A stretch of 64,000 nt of DNA from Rugamonas brunnea. Lineage in GTDB: Bacteria > Pseudomonadota > Gammaproteobacteria > Burkholderiales > Burkholderiaceae_D. The DNA is taken from positions 1 through 64,000 of the forward strand of contig NZ_JACEZT010000005.1 of NCBI RefSeq assembly GCF_014042345.1, given 5' to 3'. The notes under the pieces are model-generated. The model was not told the origin of the DNA and searched no databases. It worked only from the letters and a program-made list of their open reading frames with translations. Position 1 is the stretch's first letter. Each line of letters opens with the position of its first letter. The position numbers and the translations under genes are program-made. This document shows, piece after piece, positions 36,802 to 45,416 of the stretch.

Positions 36802-37863
36802 TTATACCAAACATTGTTCCAAACCGCGAATAAAGATGTCTTTCGGTAGATTTTTGCCAATAAATACCATTTTGCTGCCACGGTTTTCCGCTTCCCCCCA
36901 TTTCGCGCCCAGGTCGCTGCCCATCAACTGGTGCACGCCCTGGAACACAACCTTGCGTTCCGCGCCTTGCATCCACAATACGCCTTTATAGCGCAGCATG
37001 CGAGGGCCGTACACTTGGACCAGTCCGTTCAGGAACTCGTCGAGCTTGGCGCTGTCGAACGGGCGCTCGCTCTTGTAGACGAAAGCGGCGATGTCGTCCG
37101 TGTGGTGGCTGTGGTGGTGGTCGTGGCCGTGGCCGCATTCAGGACCGTGGACATGGCCGGCGTGGTCGCAGTGCTCGCCGTGGACGTGGCCGTGCTCCTC
37201 CTCCTCCTCGGCCAGGAAGTCCGGGTCCAGTTCCAGCTTGTCGTTCAGGTTGAAGCCTTTCAAGTCCAGCACCTCGGCCAGCGGCAAGCGGCCGAAGTCG
37301 GAGCGCACGATGGGCGCGCGCGGGTTGATGTGCTTGATGCGGGCCGTCAGCGCGTCCAGCTCGGCCGCCGTCACCAGGTCGGTCTTGGACAGCAGCAGCT
37401 TGTCGGCGAAGCCGATCTGGCGCTGGGCTTCCTCGTGCTCATCCAGCTGTTGCATGGCGTGGCGCGCATCGACCACCGTGATCACGGCGTCGAGCATATA
37501 GTGAGCGCCCACTTCCTCGTCGATGAAGAAGGTCTGGGCCACGGGGCCGGGGTTGGCCAGGCCGGTGGTCTCGATCACCACGCGGTCGAACTGCAACTGG
37601 CCGGCGTCGCGCTTTTGCGCCAGCGCCGTCAGCGCCACGATCAGGTCGCCCCGCACGGTGCAGCAGATGCAGCCATTGTTCATTTCCACGATCTGTTCCT
37701 GGCTGTCCTGCACCAGGATTTCATTGTCGATGTTTTCCTGGCCGAATTCATTTTCGATCACGGCGATGCGCATGCCGTGCTGTTCCTGCAGGATGCGGTT
37801 AAGCAGCGTGGTTTTGCCGGCGCCGAGAAAGCCCGTCAGGATGGTGGTGGGAATGAGTGCCAT
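36802..37863 (-). CDS. COG0523/CobW-family GTPase (putative metallochaperone)
   Basis: This 353-aa G3E GTPase has Walker A GFLGAGKTT (11-19), the metal-binding CxCC motif GCICC (C65-C67-C68), and switch/Walker B elements (VVIETTGLANPGPV). A His-rich loop (about 218-255) has many H-x-H units and two Cys. The C-terminal CobW_C domain contains RYKGVLWM. The YjiA/ZigA branch delivers or senses zinc; the metal here is inferred. It lies next to dksA, a pairing common in Burkholderiales, and no Zur-like palindrome was noticed upstream. Confidence 0.9.
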   Translation of the reverse strand: MALIPTTILTGFLGAGKTTLLNRILQEQHGMRIAVIENEFGQENIDNEILVQDSQEQIVEMNNGCICCTVRGDLIVALTALAQKRDAGQLQFDRVVIETTGLANPGPVAQTFFIDEEVGAHYMLDAVITVVDARHAMQQLDEHEEAQRQIGFADKLLLSKTDLVTAAELDALTARIKHINPRAPIVRSDFGRLPLAEVLDLKGFNLNDKLELDPDFLAEEEEEHGHVHGEHCDHAGHVHGPECGHGHDHHHSHHTDDIAAFVYKSERPFDSAKLDEFLNGLVQVYGPRMLRYKGVLWMQGAERKVVFQGVHQLMGSDLGAKWGEAENRGSKMVFIGKNLPKDIFIRGLEQCLV

Positions 37864-37996
37864 GGTTGCCCGTCGAAATGAATGGAAGAAAGCTTAGGGA
37901 GCCGTCTGGCGCGATGCAGACAAGCCGCCGATTATGCCGGATTTTCGCAAACGGTTGCAATCCGTCCGTTTGCTGCGCATCAAGCCATTGTGCGCG

Positions 37997-38953
37997 TTAT
38001 TTGATTTTTGCGCGCGGATGGGCCTGGTCGTAGACCTCGGCCAGGTGCTGGAAGTCGAGCGCCGTGTAGACCTGGGTGGAACTGATGCTGGCGTGGCCCA
38101 GCATGTCCTGCACGGCGCGCAGGTCGCCCGACGATTGCAGCACGTGCGAGGCGAACGAGTGGCGCAGCATGTGCGGGTGGACATGCACCGGCATGCCGCT
38201 GGCCAGCGCATGCGCGCGCAGCCGCTGCTGCACCACGCGCGGGCTGACGCGGGCGCCGCGCGTGTTGACGAACAGGGCCGCGCTGCCGTCGGCCGGGGTG
38301 GGGCGCACGGCGATCCAGTCCGCCAGCGCCGCCCGCGCAGCGCTGCCCACGGGCACGGTGCGCATCTTGTTGCCCTTGCCGGTGACGACGGCCTCGCCTT
38401 GGTCCAGGTCCAGCCAGCCCGACGAGGCGGGCAGGGCGCCGTCGGCCTTGCGGTAGTGGAGATCCATGGCGGCCAGTTCCGACACCCGCAAGCCGCTCGA
38501 ATATAAGAGTTCGAACATGGCGCGGTCGCACAGCGCCGCCGGTTCCGGCGCCGCGCCCGGCTGGGGCCGGCCGCTGCCGCTCACCAGCCGCACGGCGTCG
38601 TCCACCGACAGCGCGCGCGGCAGGCCGCGGGCCTGTTTCGGCGCGCGCACGCTGGCGGCCGGGTTGGCCGGCAGTTCGCCCTGTTCGATCATCCAGTCGA
38701 AAAAGCCGCGCCAGCACGACAGCTTGCGGGCGATGGAACGCGGTTCCAGTCCTTGGCCGTGGAGGGTGGCGGCCAGCCGGCGTAAATCGGTCTGGCCCAG
38801 TTGGGACCAGCTGCGCCCGGCCGTGAGGGTGGCCAGTTGGCGCAGGTCGCGGCCATAGGCGGCCAGCGTGTGGGGCGACAGCTTGCGCAACGTGCGCAAC
38901 TGCGCCAGCCAGGCGCCCGGCCAGTCTTGTCCGTCGCGCCCGGTGTCGTCCAT
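37997..38953 (-). CDS. xerC: Tyrosine recombinase XerC
   Basis: This 318-aa site-specific recombinase resolves chromosome dimers with XerD at dif. It has an N-terminal SAM-like core-binding domain (about 10-100) and a catalytic domain with R156 (SGLRVSEL), H261 and R264 (HPHMLRHSF), H287 (LGHAS) and Tyr nucleophile Y296 (STQVYTAL). The chromosomal neighbourhood (DUF484 gene 14 bp upstream, dapF farther up) is the one expected for xerC rather than a phage integrase. Confidence 0.95.
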   Translation of the reverse strand: MDDTGRDGQDWPGAWLAQLRTLRKLSPHTLAAYGRDLRQLATLTAGRSWSQLGQTDLRRLAATLHGQGLEPRSIARKLSCWRGFFDWMIEQGELPANPAASVRAPKQARGLPRALSVDDAVRLVSGSGRPQPGAAPEPAALCDRAMFELLYSSGLRVSELAAMDLHYRKADGALPASSGWLDLDQGEAVVTGKGNKMRTVPVGSAARAALADWIAVRPTPADGSAALFVNTRGARVSPRVVQQRLRAHALASGMPVHVHPHMLRHSFASHVLQSSGDLRAVQDMLGHASISSTQVYTALDFQHLAEVYDQAHPRAKIK

Positions 38954-38967
38954 GTTGAAACGGCTTA

Positions 38968-39639
38968 TCAGGCCAGCAGCGGCAGCAGCGCGGTGCTGCT
39001 GGTCTCGCCGATGTGGACCAGGAAGTCGGTCGCCATCATGGCCGTGAAGCGGGCCGGATCGGACGAACCGAGGATCAGCAGGCCGAACGCGCTGCCCTTG
39101 CTGCCCGGCTGGCGCAGCGGGATCATGACGGTCGACTGCACGCTGGCGGCGTCGGCTAGCCAGCGCACGGCTTCGAAATCCTTGTTGCTGCCGCAGTAGG
39201 GCGCCAGCAGGCTGTTGGCGAACAGGCGCGCGTCTTCCGACACGCCGCGCGTGAACCAGGCGGCCTCGTGTTCAGGGGCCGTGTTCCACAGGCGCAAGGT
39301 CACCTGCGGCACGTCGAATGCCATGCGCAAGCCGTCCGACACGGCGCCGGCCAGCGCGTCGGCGCCGCGCGCCGTCACCAGGGCCTGGGTCCAGCGGTGA
39401 AACTTGTTGGCGATGGCTTCGTTCTCGGCGGCCAGGCGCATCAGCTCGGCCATGCGCAATTCCAGCGCCTTGTACTTGTCGCGCATCACTTCCATCTGGC
39501 GCTCCTGCAGCGAGACGGCGCGCCCGGTCAGCGGGCTGGACAGCTTGATCTCGCCCAGCAGGTTGGCGTGTTCTTCAAAGAAGTGCGGGTGATCGGTCAG
39601 GTATTGCGCGACGGCGGCGGAGTCCAGGAGGGCGGTCAT
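38968..39639 (-). CDS. DUF484 family protein
   Basis: This 223-aa cytoplasmic protein has an N-terminal coiled-coil-like part (VAQYLTDHPHFFEEHANLL, QERQMEVMRDKYKALELRM) and a GAF-like C-terminal region ending FLVHIGETSSTALLPLLA. DUF484 proteins are encoded beside dapF and xerC in many proteobacteria; their function is not established. It starts 14 bp before xerC and is expected to be cotranscribed. The usual upstream partner dapF is about 5 kb away here, separated by porin genes. Confidence 0.9.
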   Translation of the reverse strand: MTALLDSAAVAQYLTDHPHFFEEHANLLGEIKLSSPLTGRAVSLQERQMEVMRDKYKALELRMAELMRLAAENEAIANKFHRWTQALVTARGADALAGAVSDGLRMAFDVPQVTLRLWNTAPEHEAAWFTRGVSEDARLFANSLLAPYCGSNKDFEAVRWLADAASVQSTVMIPLRQPGSKGSAFGLLILGSSDPARFTAMMATDFLVHIGETSSTALLPLLA

Positions 39640-39696
39640 TGATGATGTCGTTCAAAGTAAGAGAGGGGCAAGCGCCATTTTAACCGAGCCCACGCA

Positions 39697-39760
39697 AAAA
39701 CCGGGGTCAGGTCATGCATACGCGCAAATTTTACGCGTGGCATGACCTGACCCCGGTTTT
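39697..39760. repeat. REP-like hairpin with 21-bp perfect arms (copy A)
   Basis: The left arm AAAACCGGGGTCAGGTCATGC (39697-39717) and its exact reverse complement (39740-39760) flank a 22-nt centre that holds a smaller 5-bp stem. The hairpin lies between the DUF484 gene and the end of the first porin gene. It shares its core with elements at 51376 and 62543. It may serve as a terminator for the porin on the minus strand. Confidence 0.85.
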
Positions 39761-39776
39761 GCGCTTTTACAACGGA

Positions 39777-41072
39777 TCAGAAGCGGTGGCGCATGCCCAG
39801 CTGGATGCCCTTGCTCGATTCGCCCGGGTGGCCGGTGAAGCCGCCCGAGGCGCTGGCCGCGCCGATCGCGTACTGGCCATCGTTCTGGTTCTTGATGTAG
39901 GCCACCACCGAGTACAGGTCGGTGCGCTTGGACAGGTTGTAGTCGTAGCCGATGCCGTACTGGGTGGCGTCGCTGTTGGAGGCGGTCTTGTCGTTCTGGC
40001 GCACCACGGAGGCCATGATGCGGCCCTGGCCCACGCGGTAGTGGAAGCCGAGCTGGTAGCTGACGGCGTCGAGCAGGAAGGTGCGTTGCAGCGTGCTGTC
40101 GAGCTGGCCGGCCAGCACCGGGCCGAGTGCGGGGCCGAAGGCGGCGAAGGTGGGCGCCAGCGCGTCGTGGGCGTAGCGGATGATGACGGAATTGTCGTTG
40201 TTCTGTTTGTGGTAGCCGGCGAACAGTTTCCATTGGTCGATGCTGTACGAGCCGCCCACGGTGGTGGTCACCAGGCCGCGCGCGCCGACCTGGTCGGTGC
40301 CGTAGTTGTGGCCCAGGCCCACGTCCCAGCCGTTGGCCTTGTAGCGCAGGTTGGCGCCCCACGAGCGCTTGTCCATGCCGATGTAGCCCGAATGCTCGGT
40401 GCCGTACATCAGCGCGGCGGCCACGCCGTTCGGCAATTCCATCCGGTACTGGATCGACTTGTCGGAACGGATCGCCACGCCGGCCGTTAGCAGGCCGCCG
40501 GTGCCGCCCACGATGCCGCCCCAGCCGGCCGCCGTGCCCGATTCGAACACGTCGGCGTTGTTGAACACTTCATAGTCGGGCGTGTACATGCGGCCCAGCA
40601 GCACGGCGCCGACCGGCGTGACCAGGCCGGCCATGGAGGTGCGGTCGAACAGGGCGTTGTTGATGTTGACGTTGATGGCCGGTTGCAGCGCCGATTGCAC
40701 ACCGGCCAGCAGCTTGGCGGCCGTGACGGCGCCGCCGGCCGCGGCCGGCACGGTGAAGGCCAGGCCCTTGGTCAGCGCGTAACCCTGGTTGCTCGACAGG
40801 TTGCCGGCCTGCTGGCCGCCCGTGTCGAGTTGCACCCGTGCTTCCAGGTTGAACACGGCCTTGTAGCCATTGCCCATGTCTTCCGTGCCCTTGAAGCCGA
40901 GCCGCGAACCGTCGGCGATGCCGCTCACGATCTTGGTGCGGCTGTCGTTGCCGCCGTTGTTCGCATACATCACGCCGGCGTCGGCGATGCCGTACACGAT
41001 GACGGACGACTGGGCCAGCACGGGACCTGCGCAGCCGGCGGCGATCAGGCCGGCCAGTACTTTGATTTTCAT
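39777..41072 (-). CDS. Gram-negative porin (betaproteobacterial trimeric type)
   Basis: This 431-aa outer-membrane protein has a signal peptide (KIKVLAGLIAAGCAGPVLA) followed by QSSVIVYGIADAGVMY, the typical mature start of Burkholderiales OmpC-like porins, then a 16-stranded barrel pattern ending GMRHRF. ATG 41072 is chosen for the signal peptide and the GGAGAC ribosome site. It is larger than the second porin, with a longer loop region (about 110-150) rich in Ala. A palindromic operator lies about 43 bp upstream of the start. Substrate specificity is not readable from sequence. Confidence 0.9.
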   Translation of the reverse strand: MKIKVLAGLIAAGCAGPVLAQSSVIVYGIADAGVMYANNGGNDSRTKIVSGIADGSRLGFKGTEDMGNGYKAVFNLEARVQLDTGGQQAGNLSSNQGYALTKGLAFTVPAAAGGAVTAAKLLAGVQSALQPAINVNINNALFDRTSMAGLVTPVGAVLLGRMYTPDYEVFNNADVFESGTAAGWGGIVGGTGGLLTAGVAIRSDKSIQYRMELPNGVAAALMYGTEHSGYIGMDKRSWGANLRYKANGWDVGLGHNYGTDQVGARGLVTTTVGGSYSIDQWKLFAGYHKQNNDNSVIIRYAHDALAPTFAAFGPALGPVLAGQLDSTLQRTFLLDAVSYQLGFHYRVGQGRIMASVVRQNDKTASNSDATQYGIGYDYNLSKRTDLYSVVAYIKNQNDGQYAIGAASASGGFTGHPGESSKGIQLGMRHRF

Positions 41073-41114
41073 TGTGTCTCCAGTTTTTATCGGTTTTCTT
41101 ATCACGACTTAAAA

Positions 41115-41130
41115 TAGCACGGACGTGCTA
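41115..41130. promoter_or_regulatory. Perfect 16-bp palindrome upstream of porin 1 (candidate operator)
   Basis: TAGCACG-GA-CGTGCTA has two 7-bp arms and a 2-bp spacer and is centred about 50 bp upstream of the porin ATG (minus strand). The geometry suits a dimeric repressor such as the TetR class. No regulator gene is adjacent, so the binding protein is unknown. The remaining 200 bp to the second porin's terminator show no other clear signal. Confidence 0.5.
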
Positions 41131-41300
41131 ATCAACTATGACAGCGATATTGCATGCTGTACAGCAAGTTTGACTACGACGGTGCGCAAGGTTGCGCGGA
41201 AGACACGATCGTTAAAATGGATTCAAAAAAAGTGCACGCCATCCGACGGCGGCGGCGCTGGCGAGGGAGGTTGCGGCAGGGCGTGGGCAGGGCAGGGGCG

Positions 41301-41331
41301 AAAAAAAACGGACAAGGTGGCCCTTGTCCGT
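41301..41331 (-). terminator. Rho-independent terminator of porin 2
   Basis: On the minus strand a 10-bp stem (41331-41322 with 41317-41308, loop of four) is followed by eight T (complement of 41301-41308). It lies 35 bp past the stop of the second porin, so the two porins are separate transcription units. Confidence 0.88.
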
Positions 41332-41365
41332 CGTCGTGATGGCGAGCGGCCTCAGGCCGCCGCGA

Positions 41366-42397
41366 TCAGAAGTTGTGGTGGATGCCCACGCCGTAGAAGT
41401 TGACGGTGGTGGCAGCGCGCTTGTTGGACGCGTCCAGGTACACATAGGTGCGGGCCGACAGGTTGTACTCATAGCCCAGCGAAGCCTGCTTGGTCTTGAC
41501 CACGCCATCCGGGGTCTTCTGGCCATAGCCGGCCAGGATCTTGCCAGCGCCCACGGTGTAGTTGGCGCCCAGGATCCACGACTTGGTGTCGTAGTTGGTG
41601 AACACGGTCTGGCCCTGATCCTGCTTCTGGTAGGAAGCCATCAGTTTCAGGGCTGGGATAGGCTTGACCGAGGCGGCGACCGACCACAGTTTGGTTTCCA
41701 GCGCATTCTTCTCGTAGGCGGCCATGGCGGCGAACTGGCCGTTGTCCACGGTGGCGCTCAGCGAGTAAGGCGTGGTCGAAGGCACCATGTTGGCCGGGAT
41801 GGCGACCGAGTTGGCGGTGGCGGCGACGGCGGCGTTGCCGTTCGCTTCCTTGGCCTGGATGGTGGCGTTCAGCTGGAACACGCCGCCGATGACCGGGGTG
41901 TTATAGAAGAACGCGTTCGAGAAGCGGTTAGCCGAGTTGCCGGTCTGGTCCAGCGGCGAGCTGGTGTAGCCAGCCACTTGCAGGTCGGTCTGGTAGCCGG
42001 CCACCGATGGGATACCGCTCCATGGTTCGAAGGCGGTGATCGACTCCTGGAATGCGGTCAGGCCACGGCCCAGGCGCACGGTACCGAAGTCGCCTTGCAG
42101 GCCGACGCGGCTCTGGCCCTGGAACAGCGGACGGCTGTTGGCGCCCGAGGTGTTTTCGATGGTGCCGGTGTCAGGCTCATAGCGAATTTCCAGCTGGAAC
42201 AGTGCCTTCAGGCCGCTGCCCAGGTCTTCCACGCCTTTGAAGCCCAGCTTGTTGTTGTCGCGCTTGCCGATGGCCGTGCTGGTGCCGGTTTTCTTGGTGA
42301 CGCCCGCATCCACGGTGCCGTAGATGGTCACGGACGATTGCGCATACGCAGCGGAAAACGCGCCCATGAGTGCCAGAGCCACTAAAGATTTTTTCAT
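41366..42397 (-). CDS. Gram-negative porin (second copy)
   Basis: This 343-aa outer-membrane porin has a signal peptide (KKSLVALALMGAFSAAYA) and mature start QSSVTIYGTVDAGV, with barrel strands such as KLGFKGVEDLGSGLKALFQ and the C-terminal VGIHHNF. ATG 42397 follows the strong ribosome site AAGGAAG. The length is typical of the major Burkholderiales porin; it differs from the upstream neighbour in length and loop sequence. Its own terminator and 457-bp divergent upstream region indicate independent expression. Confidence 0.93.
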   Translation of the reverse strand: MKKSLVALALMGAFSAAYAQSSVTIYGTVDAGVTKKTGTSTAIGKRDNNKLGFKGVEDLGSGLKALFQLEIRYEPDTGTIENTSGANSRPLFQGQSRVGLQGDFGTVRLGRGLTAFQESITAFEPWSGIPSVAGYQTDLQVAGYTSSPLDQTGNSANRFSNAFFYNTPVIGGVFQLNATIQAKEANGNAAVAATANSVAIPANMVPSTTPYSLSATVDNGQFAAMAAYEKNALETKLWSVAASVKPIPALKLMASYQKQDQGQTVFTNYDTKSWILGANYTVGAGKILAGYGQKTPDGVVKTKQASLGYEYNLSARTYVYLDASNKRAATTVNFYGVGIHHNF

Positions 42398-42854
42398 TTG
42401 TTCTTCCTTTTGAAAGTGAATCGTCCAAACATCTAAAAGCCGACAAGTGCGCTTAACGCCACCCGGGATGAGCTGAACCTTAATGGCTGCCCGCGTCAAT
42501 GGCGCCGGTTTGGTTGATTATGGGGGCGAGTCTTGGTCGAAAAGGGGAAAACCGCGTCCCCCTGTTGTATTTTTGAAACGCTTGACCGGCTGTCCAGAAC
42601 GGCGGCGCTCGTATGATTTCCTTTCACGTGTGGACCAGGGATTGCTCCAAGACTACACGCCGCCCCGTGCCGGTATTTGCGTGAAATCAAGCCCATCGTC
42701 ACGCCGTCGCGCGCACGCCACGCTGCCGGCCGCGCGCCAAGCTACACTGCGGTCAGTGTTTATCTGGCCTTATCTTCTTCTTTCATGGCAAGATATTGGC
42801 ACAACATCGGCCGTCCCAAGCTGCGCAGACAGCAGGGACGCACCGCCCGCTTTC
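42398..42854. other. Divergent intergenic region, porin 2 to Sel1 gene
   Basis: These 457 bp without a supported gene must hold promoters for porin 2 (minus) and the Sel1-repeat gene (plus). A plus-strand TTGACC (42582-42587) and TATGAT (42612-42617) are visible, but the 24-bp spacing is too long for an ordinary promoter. The Sel1 frame stays open from 42483, yet that extension has no conserved or plausible start. No strong palindrome was found. Confidence 0.5.
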
Positions 42855-44393
42855 ATGAATCACATGCATAGTGAGACGATGGCAAATCGAGAAGAACTAG
42901 GAATCATCCGGGGGGCGCGCGCGGGAGACGCGGTCAGCCAACTGGCGCTGGGCAAGCTGTACCTGTTTGGCGGCGCGAGTCTGCCACGCAGCATGCCGAC
43001 GGCCTTGCACTGGCTGAGCCGGGCGGCCCAGCAGCAGCAGGACGAGGCGTGGATGCTGATCGGCCACCACATTCCCTTTGAATACGCACAACATTGCCAG
43101 CCGGCCGTGTTGCCCTGGTACGACCGCGCCTACGATGCCGGCGTGGCGCCCGCCGGCCTCGTGCTGGCCCAGCTGGTGCTGGGCGGGGCCGACGGGGCCG
43201 ATGACGGCCTGCGCGCCAAGGCCATGCTGGCGCTGGAGGACGCGGCCCGCGACGGCTCGGCCGAAGCCCGGCGCCTGCTGGCCAGCCAGCGTGGCGAACC
43301 GGCGCCGCCGGCCTGCGCCGTCGCGGCCTGCGCGGTGGGCGCCGATGCGGCCCGTCCCGGCCCGTGCGCCGACCAGTACGCCTTGCTGGAGCAGGCCTGG
43401 CAGGGGCAGGATTACCGCGCCTACCTGCGGGCGGCCTTGCCGCTGGCGCGCATCGTGCTGCAGGGCGCGCCGGCCGACGCCGAGGCCGCGCGCGTGGCGG
43501 GCTGGCCCGTCGAACCCCAGCAGGTGCTGCTGCTGGCCCGCTGCGCCGAGGCGCTCGACGGGCTGGCCGAGCACGACCCGGAATTGCAGCAATGCCGCGA
43601 GCTGGCCGCCCACGGGGGCGACCGCCAGGCCCAACTGGCGCTGGGCCTGTGGTTCGCCCGCATGAATTGCGCCGGCGAACGGCTGGCGGCCGGGATCGCC
43701 GCCGTCAACTTCAAGCGCGCCATCCGCTGGCTCACCCTGGCCGGCGAGCAGGGCATGGCCGAAGCGTGGTTCGCGCTGTCGCGCATCTATTTGAAACCGG
43801 AATTTTCGCAACGCTCGGTGGCCGAGGCCCAGGCTTACCTGGAACGGGCGGCCGAGATGGGGCACCGGGTGGCCCAGCTCGAATGCGGCCTGTACGCATG
43901 GCGCACCCGCCGCAATGGCGAGATGAGCGACGTGCGGGCCGCGTACTGGCTGCAAAAGGCGGCCGCCCAGGGCTGCGCCGAGGCCGAGGCCGTGCTGGCC
44001 AAGATCGCCGCGCCGGCCGCCGCGCCCAGCTGGACCGAGGCCGTGCTGCCGCTGCTGACGCGGGCGCTGGCCGACAGCCAGCCGCTGCTGGCAGCCCGCA
44101 TCGAGCTGGCCCGTTTGTTCGGCCTGACCCGGGCCGAAACCCTGTTGCTGGACGTGAAGGCGGCTGACCATGGCCATTGCCTGGTGGTCGATATCCGCGC
44201 CAGCTACGGTCGCAGCAAGCGGCGCCTGATCTTGCTGCGTACGGCCCAGCAACGGCAGGCATTGGACCGCATCGTGCGCCAGTTCGAGCATGTGGACAGT
44301 GGCCCGGACGGGCTGGAAGGCAATTACCGCCAGCGTTTATACCGGCTCAAGACTTGGCTGGGGGCGGGTATGCCCAGGCTGCTGGCGGCCTGA
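42855..44393 (+). CDS. Sel1-like repeat protein
   Basis: This roughly 512-aa soluble protein has several Sel1/TPR-type repeats in the N-terminal and middle parts, for example AVSQLALGKLYLFGGASLP, AEAWFALSRIYLKPEFSQ and AYWLQKAAAQGCAEAEAVLA. The C-terminal about 130 residues look unlike Sel1 (LLDVKAADHGHCLVVDIRAS, then RLYRLKTWLGAG) and match no domain I know. The frame extends upstream to 42483, but ATG 42855 or 42879 is preferred because the upstream part is intergenic in character. Partners are unknown; Sel1 proteins usually scaffold signalling or envelope complexes. Confidence 0.75.
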   Translation: MNHMHSETMANREELGIIRGARAGDAVSQLALGKLYLFGGASLPRSMPTALHWLSRAAQQQQDEAWMLIGHHIPFEYAQHCQPAVLPWYDRAYDAGVAPAGLVLAQLVLGGADGADDGLRAKAMLALEDAARDGSAEARRLLASQRGEPAPPACAVAACAVGADAARPGPCADQYALLEQAWQGQDYRAYLRAALPLARIVLQGAPADAEAARVAGWPVEPQQVLLLARCAEALDGLAEHDPELQQCRELAAHGGDRQAQLALGLWFARMNCAGERLAAGIAAVNFKRAIRWLTLAGEQGMAEAWFALSRIYLKPEFSQRSVAEAQAYLERAAEMGHRVAQLECGLYAWRTRRNGEMSDVRAAYWLQKAAAQGCAEAEAVLAKIAAPAAAPSWTEAVLPLLTRALADSQPLLAARIELARLFGLTRAETLLLDVKAADHGHCLVVDIRASYGRSKRRLILLRTAQQRQALDRIVRQFEHVDSGPDGLEGNYRQRLYRLKTWLGAGMPRLLAA

Positions 44394-44514
44394 GTGTCCG
44401 CGGCCCGGGTGTTGAAGGTCTGATGGCGGGCGTGGTGGCGGGGCCGGCCGCAGCCGGCCCGCGTGATGGATACGACCGGATGCAGGCAGCGTGCCGATCC
44501 GGTGCGGAAGCGGC

Positions 44515-45378
44515 TCAGATCTCGATCTCGCCCTCGAACACGGTCACGGCCGGGCCCGTGAGGTAGACCGACTGGCCTTCGCCTTCCCAGGCGATGGAGA
44601 GCTGGCCGCCGCGCGCGTCCACGCGCACGGGCGAGTCCAGCAGGCCGCGCCGGATGCCGGCCACCACGGCCGCGCACGAGCCGGTGCCGCAGGCCAGCGT
44701 CTCGCCGGCGCCGCGTTCATACACGCGCAGCTTGATGTGGTGGCGGTTGACGATCTGCATGAAACCGGCGTTGACCCGGTTCGGGAAGCGCGTATGGTGC
44801 TCGATCAGCGGCCCGGTCAGCTCCACCGGCGCCTGGTCGACGTCGTCCACCACTTGCACCGCGTGCGGGTTGCCCATCGACACGGCCGACACCAGCACCT
44901 GCTCGCGCGCGCCGCCCAGTTCCAGCACCAGCGGCCACAGCGTGTCGCGGCCCTCGGGCTGGCCCTGCAAGTCGTCCGCGTCGAACGGCACGCGGGCCGG
45001 TTCCAGCACGGGCGCGCCCATGTCGACCGTGATGCTGCCATCGTCTTCCAGCCGGGGGGCGATCACGCCGGCCTTGGTTTCCACCGTGATGCTGCGGGCC
45101 TGGCTCAAGCCTTTTTCCGCCACGAATTTCACGAATGCGCGCGAGCCGTTGCCGCATTGCTCGACTTCGCCGCCGTCGGCGTTGAAGATGCGGTAGCGGA
45201 AGTCGCAGCCGGGCTGGGTGGGGCGCTCCACCAGCAGGATCTGGTCGGCGCCCACGCCGAAGCGGCGGTCGCCCAGCTTGCGCCACTGCTCGGGCGTGAA
45301 ATCGATCTGCTGGTGGATCGCGTCGATCACGACGAAGTCGTTGCCGGCGCCATGCATTTTGGTGAATTTCAGTTTCAT
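44515..45378 (-). CDS. dapF: Diaminopimelate epimerase
   Basis: This 287-aa cytoplasmic PLP-independent racemase converts LL- to meso-diaminopimelate for peptidoglycan and lysine. The two catalytic cysteines are C75 ([12 protein letters not shown]) and C230 ([10 protein letters not shown]); [13 protein letters not shown] at the N-terminus is diagnostic. It is followed (minus strand) by the Sel1 and porin genes rather than by the DUF484-xerC pair that usually accompanies dapF. Confidence 0.97.
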   Translation of the reverse strand: MKLKFTKMHGAGNDFVVIDAIHQQIDFTPEQWRKLGDRRFGVGADQILLVERPTQPGCDFRYRIFNADGGEVEQCGNGSRAFVKFVAEKGLSQARSITVETKAGVIAPRLEDDGSITVDMGAPVLEPARVPFDADDLQGQPEGRDTLWPLVLELGGAREQVLVSAVSMGNPHAVQVVDDVDQAPVELTGPLIEHHTRFPNRVNAGFMQIVNRHHIKLRVYERGAGETLACGTGSCAAVVAGIRRGLLDSPVRVDARGGQLSIAWEGEGQSVYLTGPAVTVFEGEIEI

Positions 45379-45416
45379 CGTCGCTTATTTTCGCTTATTT
45401 ACTTTTATCGGTCGGG

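Noticed and set aside
42483-42854. 5' extension of the Sel1 gene to 42483
   Set aside because: The frame is open, but the extension is Arg/Ser/Pro-rich with no conserved motif and overlaps the porin 2 upstream region. The Sel1-like part begins after 42855.
44441-44460. GC-rich 8-bp hairpin between the Sel1 gene and dapF
   Set aside because: It has no T-tract on either strand and GC-rich palindromes of this size are common by chance in this sequence. It may be a weak convergent stop but cannot be supported.
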